Counted from the first letter of the stretch, positions 24,785 to 33,881 are shown. The stretch: 64,000 bases of DNA from Planctomycetota bacterium (GCA_016713175.1 JADJPQ010000002.1:744001-808000); one strand, 5' to 3'. Program-made: numbers and translations. The notes: a model not told the origin generated them from the letters alone.

Positions 24785-26681
24785 ACGCCCGGCGCCGCGC
24801 GAAGCGGTGGCGGCGCCCAGCGCGGCGATCGTCGCCACCAGAGCGCAGCGGATCGCGTCGCTGATCGCGGTCGGCACGTTGCTGCTGGCGCTGTTTGGCT
24901 CGGCCGCCGTCGATCTGCTGTCGCCGGCAACGCCGCCGAAGTTGTTCGGCATCGAGGCCCAGAAGCGGGAGCAGCGCCGTGCTGCCGCGCACTTCCTCGA
25001 CGGCAGTCTGGCCCGCGAATTCGAAGAACGCCTGCGCGAGACCTCGCGGATGCGCCGGCTGGGGCTGGCCGCCTGGGTGCCGCTGCTCTACCGCACGCTG
25101 TCAGAAGTACCGGCGACGCTGATCGCCGGGCGCGATGGCGTCTTGTTCATGCGCGACCGCATGACGGTGGCCGACAACGATGGCACGCCGCTGCAGGTCG
25201 CCGTCAACCGGCTGGCCGTGCTGCGGCATTGGCTGCAGCGGCTCGGCACCCGGCTGCTCGTCGTGCCGCTGCCGCGCAAGGAGGCGACGCTGACCAGCGC
25301 CGTGCCACCCACGTACGACGCCCATCCGGAACGCGATGTCCAGGCCCGCGCCGCGTTGCGCGCCGCCGGCGTCGAGATCGTCGACGTGGCTCCGATCTGG
25401 GCCCAATCGCCGGAGCCGTTGTTCGCGCGCGCCGATTCGCACTGGACACCGACCGGGGCTGGTCTCGCTGCGCTCGCCACCGCGACGGCGATCCGCAACG
25501 GCGTGGCGCCGACGTGGCCACGCATCGACAGCGCGCATGCCGACAGCGACGCCTGGCAATACGCCAGCACGTTCGGTCTGGAGGAACTGGCGACGAACCT
25601 GCTGCCTGCGGGTGGCCATGTCGTCATGCGGTTCCTGGATCCCGGGATCGGCAAGCCAGTGGCCGAACCGCCGGTCGATGGCCCGCTCCCGATCCAGTTG
25701 GCCGGCACCAGCTTCTCGCGCAATGCCGCCGGCACCCACACCTGGTTCGTCGAGGCGCTGGCCGGCCTGCTCGGCGAACCGGTCTGGAACACCGCCCGCG
25801 CCGGCATCACGCCGGTCGACGCGTTGGTCGACGGTCTGCGGCGGGGCAAGGGCAGGATCGCGGCGACGATCGTTCTCGAACTCCCCGGCCACCTGCTGAT
25901 CAGCGTGCCGTCGCCGCTGCACGACATCAGCCGTGTCTTCCTCGAGCTGCCGCCGCCACCGGGATTGACCGAACTCCCGATCGGCGCCGCCGCCGGCTTC
26001 ACCCTTCCCGCCCCGCAGCGGGGCAGCACGCTGGTGCCCGGTGCGCATGGCGGTGCCGAAATCACCCGCCTCCTCGCCCGGGTCGCCAAGGACCAGTTCC
26101 TGTACCCGCGCGATGCGACGTTGTATGTCGAACTGCGCGGCAAGTTGACCGGCGGCAACGCCGCGGTGACCGTCGACTCGGCGCCGCGCCCGTTGGTCGC
26201 CGACTGGAAACCAGGCCGTGAACGCCTGCTGTTGCCCGTGGTGTCGCTCGGCAGCGGCGCGATGTTCGACGTGCACGTCAGGCTGCCCCAAGGCGTCACG
26301 CTGCAATTCGAGTCGTTCCGCGTGCTGACCGATCTCGACGTCGCCGGCGCAACCGCCGCCACGGCCGGACGAGCCAGCGGGACCCCCACGGGCTTCGAAC
26401 AACGCCTCGCCCTGCCACGCAGCGACCCGCTGGCCGCCGGCGACTGCCTTGGGGTCTTCCTCACCAGGCCGGGGGCCGAGCCGCTGACCGCGAGCTTCGA
26501 CTTGCACTTCGCCGATGGGACGACGGCAACCGCCTGGTCGGGCACCGCGGGCAGCAAGGCAACGCTGTTGCTGCCACTGGGGGCGTTCGCCGGTCGCACG
26601 CCGACGGCCGTCGTGCTGCGCAGCGATGGCAAACTGCCGGGCAAGCCCACCGCCGCGTGGCTGCTGCGGCGATCGCGCTGA
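24756..26681 (+). CDS. AlgX/AlgJ-like SGNH acetyltransferase, partner of the MBOAT protein
   Basis: 641-aa protein anchored by one N-terminal membrane segment (SLIAVGTLLLALFGSAAVDLL, residues about 34-54), so the rest is periplasmic. The ALGX-type SGNH domain includes GRDGVLFMRDRM, RLLVVPLPRKEATL, the Asp-His pair in ARADSHWTPTGAG and the Ser block LAGTSFSRNAAGTH. It would accept acetyl from the MBOAT partner and place it on an exopolysaccharide. The last 250 residues are beta-rich and unassigned, possibly carbohydrate-binding. The start overlaps the MBOAT 3' end by 29 bp, so the genes are cotranscribed. Confidence 0.8.
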   Translation: MSRSSTSSSERPAPREAVAAPSAAIVATRAQRIASLIAVGTLLLALFGSAAVDLLSPATPPKLFGIEAQKREQRRAAAHFLDGSLAREFEERLRETSRMRRLGLAAWVPLLYRTLSEVPATLIAGRDGVLFMRDRMTVADNDGTPLQVAVNRLAVLRHWLQRLGTRLLVVPLPRKEATLTSAVPPTYDAHPERDVQARAALRAAGVEIVDVAPIWAQSPEPLFARADSHWTPTGAGLAALATATAIRNGVAPTWPRIDSAHADSDAWQYASTFGLEELATNLLPAGGHVVMRFLDPGIGKPVAEPPVDGPLPIQLAGTSFSRNAAGTHTWFVEALAGLLGEPVWNTARAGITPVDALVDGLRRGKGRIAATIVLELPGHLLISVPSPLHDISRVFLELPPPPGLTELPIGAAAGFTLPAPQRGSTLVPGAHGGAEITRLLARVAKDQFLYPRDATLYVELRGKLTGGNAAVTVDSAPRPLVADWKPGRERLLLPVVSLGSGAMFDVHVRLPQGVTLQFESFRVLTDLDVAGATAATAGRASGTPTGFEQRLALPRSDPLAAGDCLGVFLTRPGAEPLTASFDLHFADGTTATAWSGTAGSKATLLLPLGAFAGRTPTAVVLRSDGKLPGKPTAAWLLRRSR

Positions 26682-26734
26682 CCAGGGCTCTGTCAGACGT
26701 TCGTCCCGGCCCGGGAACGGCTCATGCCGTGTCG

Positions 26735-26740
26735 TTACAT
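26735..26740 (+). promoter_or_regulatory. Possible -10 element (TTACAT)
   Basis: TTACAT 8 nt before ATG 26749. A weaker match than the TANNNT cases. Confidence 0.25.
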
Positions 26741-26748
26741 GCGCCCTG

Positions 26749-29136
26749 ATGAAGATCCCGCCGCTCCATCTTGTCCTGCCCTTCACGATCCTGTGGCTGT
26801 CCGCGCCTGCAAGCGCCCAGGGTGGTCGCGGCCGGGGCGCACGCCCTGCCCCGATCACGACCGCACTCGATGCCGACAAGAACGGCGTGCTCTCGGCGGC
26901 CGAGATCACCGCGGCGCCGACGCAACTCCAGACGCTCGACCAGAACGGCGACGGTCGGCTGGCGGGCGAAGAGATCGGCGCCCGCGGCGGCCGCGGTGGT
27001 CGCGGTGGCGGGCCGGGCGGGTTCCCCGGCGGCATGGGTGGCGGATCATCGCCGCTGCTGACGGCACTGGATGACAATCGCGATGGCGAACTCGATGCCG
27101 CCGAAGTGAGGGAATCGGCGTCCGCGCTGTTGAGCCTCGACGCCGATCGCGACGGCCAGCTGGCGGCGACGGAACTCGCGCCGCCCCGCGACGAACGCGG
27201 CGGGTTCCCCGGCGGTCCCGGTGGCCCTGGCGGCGGCTTCGGCCCCGGCCGCGGCAATGCAGGCGGCGGCGAGCGCGTGCCACCCGAGGACCTGAAGATC
27301 GAAGATGGCACGGCGACGATCCCCGATCGCGCGACGTTCCAGACGCTGTCCTATCAGGGCACCGAGGTCGCGATCGACACGCAACTGACCGGCCTCGAGT
27401 TCGTCAAGTTCGTGCTGGCCGATCCGCTCGGTGACAAGCCGGCGCTGTACTTCATGAACACCAACACTCACCGCGCGCATCCGATGTTCGTCGGCCGGGT
27501 CGGCATCCCGTTCGGCCGCGGCGGGCGCGGCGGCGGCGCGATGATGGGTGTGTTGGTCTACCGGCCGCTGCTCGGTTCGCCATCGGGCAAGCCTGGGCTG
27601 TACACCTTCGAGTTCGAACCCAACGACGCCTATCCGTTCGAGAAGATCAAGGCCGCACACGATCAGCTGGTCGCCAAGGCCCCGATGCTCGGCGGGAACC
27701 TCGCCTATCACCCGCTGCCGGCGGCGTACGAGCAGACCGAGCGCGATCGCGCCGAATATGCGGCCAGCAAGCTGCCGGTGTTCAAGGACGAGCAGTTGTT
27801 CGCCGACATCGCGTTCCTGCCGATGCATGTGGCCGCGGGGTGCGGGCGGTTGCGGTTGATGCAGAACGAGGAACGTCCAGGGCCGCAGGACATCGTGCTG
27901 TACCGGACGATCCCGGCCGAACTGCCACGCGTCGCCGGCATGATCACCGGTGAACGGCAGACGCCGCTGTCGCACGTCAATCTGCGCGCGGTGCAGGACG
28001 ATGTGCCCAATGCCTATGTCCGCGGCGCCGCCGACGATCCGCTGATCACCGCGCTGATCGACAAGTTCGTGCACTATCAGGTGACCGCCGACGGCTACAC
28101 GCTGCGCGAGGCGACCCGCGACGAGGTCGAACGCTGGTTTGCCGACAAGCGCGGAAAGCAGGCACAGACACCGCGGCGCAACCTCGAGGCGACCGCGATC
28201 CTGCCGTTCACCGAACTCGGCTTCGCCAATGCCGACAGCATCGGCGTCAAGGCCGCCAATCTCGCCGCCCTGCACGACATCGGTCTGCCGGCGGGCATGG
28301 TACCCGACGGCTTTGCGGTGCCGTTCTCGTTCTACGACACCTTCATGCGCGAGACCGGATTGTTCGAGGCCGCGAAGACGATGCTGGCACAGCCCGGCTT
28401 CGCCGACGACGCCAGGGCCCGCGAACGCGCGCTGTCCGACCTGCGCAAGCAGATCGAGAAGGCCGAGATGCCGGCCGCCCTGCAGCAAGAACTGGCGGCC
28501 GTGCAAGCGAAGTTCCCCGCCGGCACGCCGATCCGCTGCCGTTCGAGCACCAACAACGAGGATCTGCCGGGGTTCTCCGGTGCGGGACTGTACGACTCGT
28601 TCACCCACAAGCCCGATGCCGGGCCGCTGCAGAAGACCGTGCAACGCGTGTTCGCCAGCCTGTGGAACTTCCGCGCCGTCGAAGAACGCGAGTTCTATCG
28701 CGTCGACCACCTGGCCACCGCGATGGGCGTCGTGCTGCAGCCGAGCTACCGCGGCGAACTCGCCAATGGCGTCGCGGTGACCGACGACGTCGCCTACCAG
28801 ACGACCGCGACCGACGGCCGGCGCTTCTATGTCAACGTGCAGGTCGGCGAGGATCTGGTGACCAATCCGGAGGCCGCGTCGGTGCCCGAAGAACTGCTGC
28901 TGCACCCGTCCAACGCGCGGCGCGACGCCGAGATCACGCGGTCCAACCGGGTCGGCGATGGCAAGTCGCTGCTGAACGAAGCGCACCGGCAGGAACTGCG
29001 GGCCGCACTGGTGACGATCCACCGGAAGTTCCGGACGCTGTACGGCGCGCGGTTGCCGTTCGCGATGGAGATCGAGTTCAAGATCACCGCCGAGGGCAAG
29101 CTGGCGATCAAGCAGGCCAGGCCCTGGGTGCAGTAG
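26749..29136 (+). CDS. Exported EF-hand protein with glucan-water-dikinase-like phosphotransfer core
   Basis: 795 aa. A signal peptide (LVLPFTILWLSAPASAQ) is followed by four EF-hand-like loops between Gly-rich spacers (DADKNGVLSAAE, DQNGDGRLAGEE, DDNRDGELDAAE, DADRDGQLAATE), then a beta-rich region. Next comes a phosphohistidine swivel domain with His409 in TPLSHVNLRA, and then a PPDK-type ATP-grasp domain (SIGVKAANLAALHDIGLPAG; IRCRSSTNNEDLPGFSGAG near 597). The order His domain then ATP-grasp, without a PEP-binding barrel, is that of glucan water dikinases rather than PEP synthase. Function is inference. An exported ATP-using enzyme is unexpected. Confidence 0.75.
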   Translation: MKIPPLHLVLPFTILWLSAPASAQGGRGRGARPAPITTALDADKNGVLSAAEITAAPTQLQTLDQNGDGRLAGEEIGARGGRGGRGGGPGGFPGGMGGGSSPLLTALDDNRDGELDAAEVRESASALLSLDADRDGQLAATELAPPRDERGGFPGGPGGPGGGFGPGRGNAGGGERVPPEDLKIEDGTATIPDRATFQTLSYQGTEVAIDTQLTGLEFVKFVLADPLGDKPALYFMNTNTHRAHPMFVGRVGIPFGRGGRGGGAMMGVLVYRPLLGSPSGKPGLYTFEFEPNDAYPFEKIKAAHDQLVAKAPMLGGNLAYHPLPAAYEQTERDRAEYAASKLPVFKDEQLFADIAFLPMHVAAGCGRLRLMQNEERPGPQDIVLYRTIPAELPRVAGMITGERQTPLSHVNLRAVQDDVPNAYVRGAADDPLITALIDKFVHYQVTADGYTLREATRDEVERWFADKRGKQAQTPRRNLEATAILPFTELGFANADSIGVKAANLAALHDIGLPAGMVPDGFAVPFSFYDTFMRETGLFEAAKTMLAQPGFADDARARERALSDLRKQIEKAEMPAALQQELAAVQAKFPAGTPIRCRSSTNNEDLPGFSGAGLYDSFTHKPDAGPLQKTVQRVFASLWNFRAVEEREFYRVDHLATAMGVVLQPSYRGELANGVAVTDDVAYQTTATDGRRFYVNVQVGEDLVTNPEAASVPEELLLHPSNARRDAEITRSNRVGDGKSLLNEAHRQELRAALVTIHRKFRTLYGARLPFAMEIEFKITAEGKLAIKQARPWVQ

Positions 29137-29171
29137 CGCAACCCGACACCGGGTTTCCCAGATGACCCGGG

Positions 29172-29177
29172 TAGAGT
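29172..29177 (+). promoter_or_regulatory. Putative -10 element (TAGAGT)
   Basis: TAGAGT 9 nt before ATG 29187 of the GHKL ATPase gene. Confidence 0.4.
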
Positions 29178-29186
29178 CGCCGCCGC

Positions 29187-31082
29187 ATGGTCTCCTCCAA
29201 GCGACCGACGACCGTCCTGACCGGCAAGGTCCGCCCCGCCGACCCGTTCGAACTGATCCAGTGGCTGGCGCACTGCCAGCAGGACGCCCGCAAGGCCGTC
29301 GCCGAACTGGTGCAGAACTCGCTCGATGCCGGGGCCAGCCGCGTCGACATCCTGCGCAAGCGCATCGACGGCGACCTGTGCCTGTCGATCCAGGACGACG
29401 GCCGCGGCGTGATCCCGGAGCTGCCGCGTCCCGAAGCCCTGACCCACATCGCCACCCACATCGGCCACTCGCGCAAACGCAACCTGACGCTGCAGCAGCG
29501 CCGCGAACTGATGGTGCAGGGGCAGTTCGGCATCGGCATCCTCGGCTTCTGGTGTCTCGGCAAGGAGCTGGTGATGCGCAGCGCCGTCGCCGGCGAAGCG
29601 TGGGAACTGCACCTGTACGCCGAAGAACCGCGCTACACGGTGCGGCCATGCCGCGGTCGCCTGCCGCTCGCCACCGGCACCGAACTGATCATCCGCTCGC
29701 TGCACGATTCGGCGTCCCACCTGGTCTCGGCTCGCCGCCTCGGCGACTACCTGGCACTCGAGCTGCGCGGCCAGATCCTCGAGCGCGGCGTCGCGATCAC
29801 GATCCACGATCGCGTCGCCCGCGGCCTGGCGCAGAAGGTGTTCGCCGTCAAACCCGTGCAGTTCCCCGGCCGCCGGCTGGCCCTGCCCGAGGAGATCGCG
29901 GTGCCGGGCCAACGGCCCGCGCGGATCGAGATCTACCTGCTGCCCGAACCCGATCCGACACTGCGCATCAGCCTCGCCGCCGGCGGCACCGTCGTGCTCG
30001 ACGACCTGGTCGAACTCGCAAGCGAACGGCTCGGCGACACACCGTTCGCCAGCGGCCGCTTCTGCGGCGTCGTCGACTTCCCCGACGTCGAAGTGTCACC
30101 CGGCGCGCGCCGCGGCGTGTTGCCCTCGCCGGCGACCGCGGCGCTGGTCGACGCACTGCTGGCCCTCGCGCCGCTGCTCGCTGGCGAACTCGACGACGAA
30201 CGTCAGCGCTCCGACGCCGAGGTCGCGCAACGCCAGATCAAGAAGCTGCGCCGCGCATTCCTCGCGGTGCGCAAGCAGGCGCCGGAGTTCGAGATGTTCG
30301 CGCTGCGGGCACCACAACGCGCTGGAACTGGCGTCGGCAGCGACAGCGCCGGCGCCGGTGCGCCGGCAACTGACGGCGGGACCGGATCGCCGGATCCTCT
30401 GCTCGCGGTCGCGGCCGAGGCGACGACCGCGACCCCCTCATTCCCCGAGCCGCTCGCGACGCTGGCCGAAGGCGGCACCGAACCCGAACCGCAGGCCCAA
30501 CTGTTCCCGCCGGGGCCGTTGGCGCGACTCGACATCCAGCCCGCCCGCACGCGCGTCGAACTGCTCGGTTCGCGCATGTTGGCCGCTCTGCCCAAGGACG
30601 AAGCCGGTCGACGCGTACCGTTGTCGACACCGATCACCTGGCGCGTGACCACCGGCCCGGGCCGGATCGAACCCGAGGGCAGCGGCCTGCGCGCGCGCTT
30701 TGTCGCCGCCGACGAGGAAGGCGAGACCACGCTCGAGGCCACCGCCCGCGACGGTGATCGACTGGCCACCGGCACGGCGACCGTTCGCACCACGCTCGAT
30801 CTGGGCGCCGCGCCGGGGCTCGCCCACGGCATCCCGTCGCCGGAGTTCGTCGATGACGCGGTCGGCGACTGGCGTTCGCGCATGCGCGACGGCAAATGGG
30901 AGGTCAATCGCGGTCACCCCGACTTCCGCGATTCCGCCGACACCGAACGGCGGCAGCTGCGCTACTTGTCGGCGCTGCTGAGCAAGGAAATCGTCTGCGC
31001 CACATGGCCGGCGCCGCAGACGGCACGGCTGCTCGAACAGATGGTGCGGCTGCTGACGCTGGTCGATGGCGCGCTCGACTGA
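29187..31082 (+). CDS. GHKL (Hsp90/MutL-type) ATPase with C-terminal Ig-like domain
   Basis: 631-aa soluble protein. The Bergerat fold is complete: the N-box is AVAELVQNSLDAGAS (Glu40, Asn44), G1 is SIQDDGRGV and G2 is GQFGIGILGFWCLG. It is followed by a transducer-like region (residues about 200-330) similar in layout to Hsp90/MutL relatives. After a Pro/Ala-rich linker there is an Ig-like beta domain (TPITWRVTTGPGRIEPEG, residues about 470-545) and a helical C-terminal segment. I cannot assign it to a characterised subfamily. It is not a histidine kinase, as it has no H-box or receiver. Roles in chaperoning, repair or defence are possible. A TAGAGT element is upstream. Confidence 0.75.
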   Translation: MVSSKRPTTVLTGKVRPADPFELIQWLAHCQQDARKAVAELVQNSLDAGASRVDILRKRIDGDLCLSIQDDGRGVIPELPRPEALTHIATHIGHSRKRNLTLQQRRELMVQGQFGIGILGFWCLGKELVMRSAVAGEAWELHLYAEEPRYTVRPCRGRLPLATGTELIIRSLHDSASHLVSARRLGDYLALELRGQILERGVAITIHDRVARGLAQKVFAVKPVQFPGRRLALPEEIAVPGQRPARIEIYLLPEPDPTLRISLAAGGTVVLDDLVELASERLGDTPFASGRFCGVVDFPDVEVSPGARRGVLPSPATAALVDALLALAPLLAGELDDERQRSDAEVAQRQIKKLRRAFLAVRKQAPEFEMFALRAPQRAGTGVGSDSAGAGAPATDGGTGSPDPLLAVAAEATTATPSFPEPLATLAEGGTEPEPQAQLFPPGPLARLDIQPARTRVELLGSRMLAALPKDEAGRRVPLSTPITWRVTTGPGRIEPEGSGLRARFVAADEEGETTLEATARDGDRLATGTATVRTTLDLGAAPGLAHGIPSPEFVDDAVGDWRSRMRDGKWEVNRGHPDFRDSADTERRQLRYLSALLSKEIVCATWPAPQTARLLEQMVRLLTLVDGALD

Positions 31083-31154
31083 TCCGCGTGGTTCTCTCCA
31101 CAGCCTTCCCAGCGTCCCGGCCAGAAAGCCACCACCGACCGCGTGACCGGGCGA

Positions 31155-31160
31155 TAGCAT
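31155..31160 (+). promoter_or_regulatory. Putative -10 element (TAGCAT)
   Basis: TAGCAT 8 nt before an in-frame GTG (31169) and 17 nt before ATG 31178 of the kelch gene. Either start is compatible with a very short leader. Confidence 0.35.
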
Positions 31161-31177
31161 CCAGGCTAGTGACCGCC

Positions 31178-33322
31178 ATGCGCCGCAGGCTCCTGTCGTT
31201 CGTCGCGTCGCTCCCGTTGCTCCCGGCCCAGACCTGGTCCGAACGCGTGGTCCATCCGATCACGGTCACCGGGCTCGTCGCCGACGCCGTGCCCGGGCAC
31301 CTGCTGCTGCTCGAGGATCTCGGGCGGTTCCGGACCTGGACCGTCGTCGGCAACACGTTCCTGCCGCGCCAGGATGTGTCACCGCCACCGCGGCGCCAGG
31401 ATTTTGCGCTGGTCCATGACTCGCGACGCCGGCGCGTGCTGCTGATCGGCGGTGCGACCGACGCCGTCTCGTTCGTGACCGACACCTGGGCCTGGGACGG
31501 CGTCCGCTGGACCCAGCTGGCCGCCAGTCCGCCGCCACGCCATTCCCACGCGCTGGCCTACGACGCCGCGCGCGATCGCGTCGTGCTGCACGGCGGCTAC
31601 GCGCAACAGTTGCCGCCGCCGTGGGGACCGACGCCGGCGGCAACCACGCATGAATTCGACGGCACGACGTGGCGGCAGATCGGCGCCAACGGTCCCGCGC
31701 GCGCCGACCACCGGCTCGGCTACGACCCGGTCCGGCAACGCACGGTGCTGTTCGGCGGTCAGGACAATGGCCCGGTCACCCAGGCCACCAACGACACGTT
31801 CGCATACGACGGCACCGCGTGGCAGCAGGTGGCGACGCCGATGGCGCCGCAGACCCTGTGGCCGCTCGATCTGGTCTGGGATCAGGGCCGCAGCGCCTTG
31901 TTGCTGCACGGCGAAGTGTCGGTGTCGATGTTCCCGCCGCGGACCGTGACCCAGTCGTGGACGTTCGATGGCAGCACCTGGACGCAACTCGCGATCAGTC
32001 CGGTGACCGGTGGCCGCCTGGCCGCCGACACGCTGGCGGGCACGGTCGCGTGGATCGCCAGCGATTCGGCAAACCTGCAGACGCCCCAGATCGCGCGCTT
32101 CGACCTGGCCGCCGGCGCCTGGACGCCGCGACCGCAACCGCCGCGACCCACGGTGTTCGCCGATCCGATCGCGATGTCGGTGCAATGGCAGCAGACCATC
32201 GCCTGGCTCGACGGTTTCCCGAACAGCGGCCGCACGTGGATCCTCGACGGCAATGGCTGGCGCGAACGCAATCCGGCGGCCTCGCCGCCGGGCCGCTTGG
32301 GCAGCGCGCTCGCCGAAGTGTTCGGCCAGAACCAGATGGTCCTGTTCGGGGGCCTGGGCAGCACCAACCAGCAGCTTGGCGACACCTGGACGTTCGATGG
32401 CACGACCTGGGCGCTGGCCGTGCCGGCGAACGCGCCGTCGCCACGCGAGGGCGCGGCCGTGGCCAGCGACCTGCTCCGGCAGTCCGTCTGGCTGTTCGGC
32501 GGCTTCGACGGCCAGGCGCTCGGCGACACCTGGGAATGGAACGGGCTCGATTGGACCCTGCGCGCAACGACCGGGCCGGCCGCGCGTTCGTACGGTGCCA
32601 TGGCGCACGATCCGCAGCGCGCCCGCGTGCTGTTGTATGGCGGCGCCGACCTGACGGCGCAACACACCGACACGTGGGAATGGGACAGCACGGTCTGGCG
32701 GCAGGTCGGCAGCAACGGCCCGGCGATGTGGTTCTCGCAACTCGTCCACGACGCGGGTCGACGGCGGACCCTGCTGCATGGCCGCAATGCCCAGGCGACG
32801 ACCTGGACCTGGAACGGCAGCAGCTGGCTGCCGCTGGCCAGCGGGCCGGCCGGCACGCCGCTGTTCGATTTCTCGCGCAACCGGGTCGTGCTGCACACGC
32901 GCCACGACACTGCGGTATTGACGCCGACGCCCGCCGACATCGCCGCGCGCGGCACCGGCTGCGCCGGCAGCAATGGCCCACCCGAACTGGTCGTCTACGG
33001 TCGGCCGATCGTCGACCGCGATGCCCTGTCGCTCGGCGTCATCCACGCAAGCCCGGTCAGTCCGATGTTGCTGTTCACCGATCTCGCGGCCTCGCCGCGG
33101 CCGCTGCCCGGAGGCTGCACGCTATGGCTGCCGCAGCCGTTCTGGCTGCATTGGCAACTGACCGATGCCGGCGGCTCGGCGACGTTCCCGCTGCCGCTGC
33201 GCGGCGCGGCGCCGTTCGTCGGCATGGAACTGTGGCTGCAGGCCGCCGTGCTCGATCAGAACGGTGCGTTCGGCAATCTGCTCGCGCTCACCTCGGCGCG
33301 CGGTCTTCGTCTGGGCGAGTGA
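31178..33322 (+). CDS. Secreted kelch-type beta-propeller protein with shared C-terminal module
   Basis: 714-aa exported protein. A signal peptide (LLSFVASLPLLPAQ) is followed by a long series of kelch-like repeats of the form DTWxWDGxxWTQL ... PPxRxxHALAYDxxRxRVVLxGG. Examples are DTWAWDGVRWTQLA, DTFAYDGTAWQQVA and DTWEWNGLDWTLRA. These should form one or two beta-propellers. The last 130 residues start at GTGCAGSNGPPELVV and belong to the module shared with other secreted proteins here. The binding partner is unknown. An alternative GTG start at 31169 would add three residues. It converges with the DUF5615 gene. Confidence 0.8.
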   Translation: MRRRLLSFVASLPLLPAQTWSERVVHPITVTGLVADAVPGHLLLLEDLGRFRTWTVVGNTFLPRQDVSPPPRRQDFALVHDSRRRRVLLIGGATDAVSFVTDTWAWDGVRWTQLAASPPPRHSHALAYDAARDRVVLHGGYAQQLPPPWGPTPAATTHEFDGTTWRQIGANGPARADHRLGYDPVRQRTVLFGGQDNGPVTQATNDTFAYDGTAWQQVATPMAPQTLWPLDLVWDQGRSALLLHGEVSVSMFPPRTVTQSWTFDGSTWTQLAISPVTGGRLAADTLAGTVAWIASDSANLQTPQIARFDLAAGAWTPRPQPPRPTVFADPIAMSVQWQQTIAWLDGFPNSGRTWILDGNGWRERNPAASPPGRLGSALAEVFGQNQMVLFGGLGSTNQQLGDTWTFDGTTWALAVPANAPSPREGAAVASDLLRQSVWLFGGFDGQALGDTWEWNGLDWTLRATTGPAARSYGAMAHDPQRARVLLYGGADLTAQHTDTWEWDSTVWRQVGSNGPAMWFSQLVHDAGRRRTLLHGRNAQATTWTWNGSSWLPLASGPAGTPLFDFSRNRVVLHTRHDTAVLTPTPADIAARGTGCAGSNGPPELVVYGRPIVDRDALSLGVIHASPVSPMLLFTDLAASPRPLPGGCTLWLPQPFWLHWQLTDAGGSATFPLPLRGAAPFVGMELWLQAAVLDQNGAFGNLLALTSARGLRLGE

Positions 33323-33334
33323 CCTCGGTCCGAT

Positions 33335-33654
33335 TCAGCGGATCTCCACAACCCGTTGACCCTGCGCCGCCGCGTCCACGAGTCGCGGCAGCGATCTATC
33401 GCCGCGAGCAGCACGTCCTTCCGGCAATTGCCGATACGGATCCAGACGAACGTGATGTTGTCGTCTCCGCGACACGCGAGATGCAGGAAGTCCTCGTCCT
33501 TCGAGATCAAGGACCTAACTTCCTCCACAGGCCAGACCAACCGATCATCCGATTGATCCATTGCCAAGTCCGCAACATGCACGGCATCGTGTCCCGCGCT
33601 CGCAAGGAAACGCGCCACGGACAAGGGCAGCTGATTGTCGACCAGGAACTTCAC
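33335..33654 (-). pseudogene. DUF5615 PIN-like toxin, frameshifted near its 3' end
   Basis: Partner of the DUF433 antitoxin. The first 88 residues are intact and typical (MKFLVDNQLPLSVARFL, HDAVHVADLAMDQSDDR, LISKDEDFLHLA, IRIGNCRKDVLLAAIDR). The frame then switches. In the neighbouring frame the sequence continues LPRLVDAAAQGQRVVEIR and stops at 33335, the length and ending expected for the family. One base appears to be missing near 33391-33394. Without correction the frame runs on to 33256 with a nonsense tail antisense to the kelch gene. The catalytic acidic residues lie before the break, so partial function is conceivable. Confidence 0.7.
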
Positions 33655-33881
33655 GAGGCGTCCAGCACCACGTGATCGGTCTGGTGCGCTGCATACGCGA
33701 TGGCCGCAAGGATGTCCTCACGCTCCAAGAACGGATAATCCGCAAGGAGTTCCTCGAACGAAGCGCCGTGGCTCAGCAGTTCGAGAACATCCGTCACCCG
33801 CAGCCGGAATCCGCGGATACAAGGCATGCCACCGCACTTTCCCGGCTCCACGGTGATCCGATCCAGCAAGCGATTGCGCAT
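33651..33881 (-). CDS. DUF433 family antitoxin
   Basis: 76-aa DNA-binding antitoxin of the DUF433 family, classical partner of DUF5615 toxins. The complete family pattern is visible: RITVEPGKCGGMPCIRGFRL, RVTDVLELLSHGASFEELL, and ADYPFLEREDILAAIAYAA. Its last bases overlap the toxin ATG by 4 bp. It probably represses its own operon; three tandem 8-bp repeats lie about 45 bp upstream (33927-33950). Confidence 0.88.
   Translation of the reverse strand: MRNRLLDRITVEPGKCGGMPCIRGFRLRVTDVLELLSHGASFEELLADYPFLEREDILAAIAYAAHQTDHVVLDAS

Noticed and set aside
26749..29136. Annotation as plain phosphoenolpyruvate synthase
   Set aside because: It has a signal peptide and EF-hand loops, the phosphohistidine domain precedes the ATP-grasp domain, and the PEP-binding barrel is missing.
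27046..29649. Long minus-strand frames opposite the dikinase-like and GHKL genes
   Set aside because: No recognisable motifs; shadows of coding sequence.
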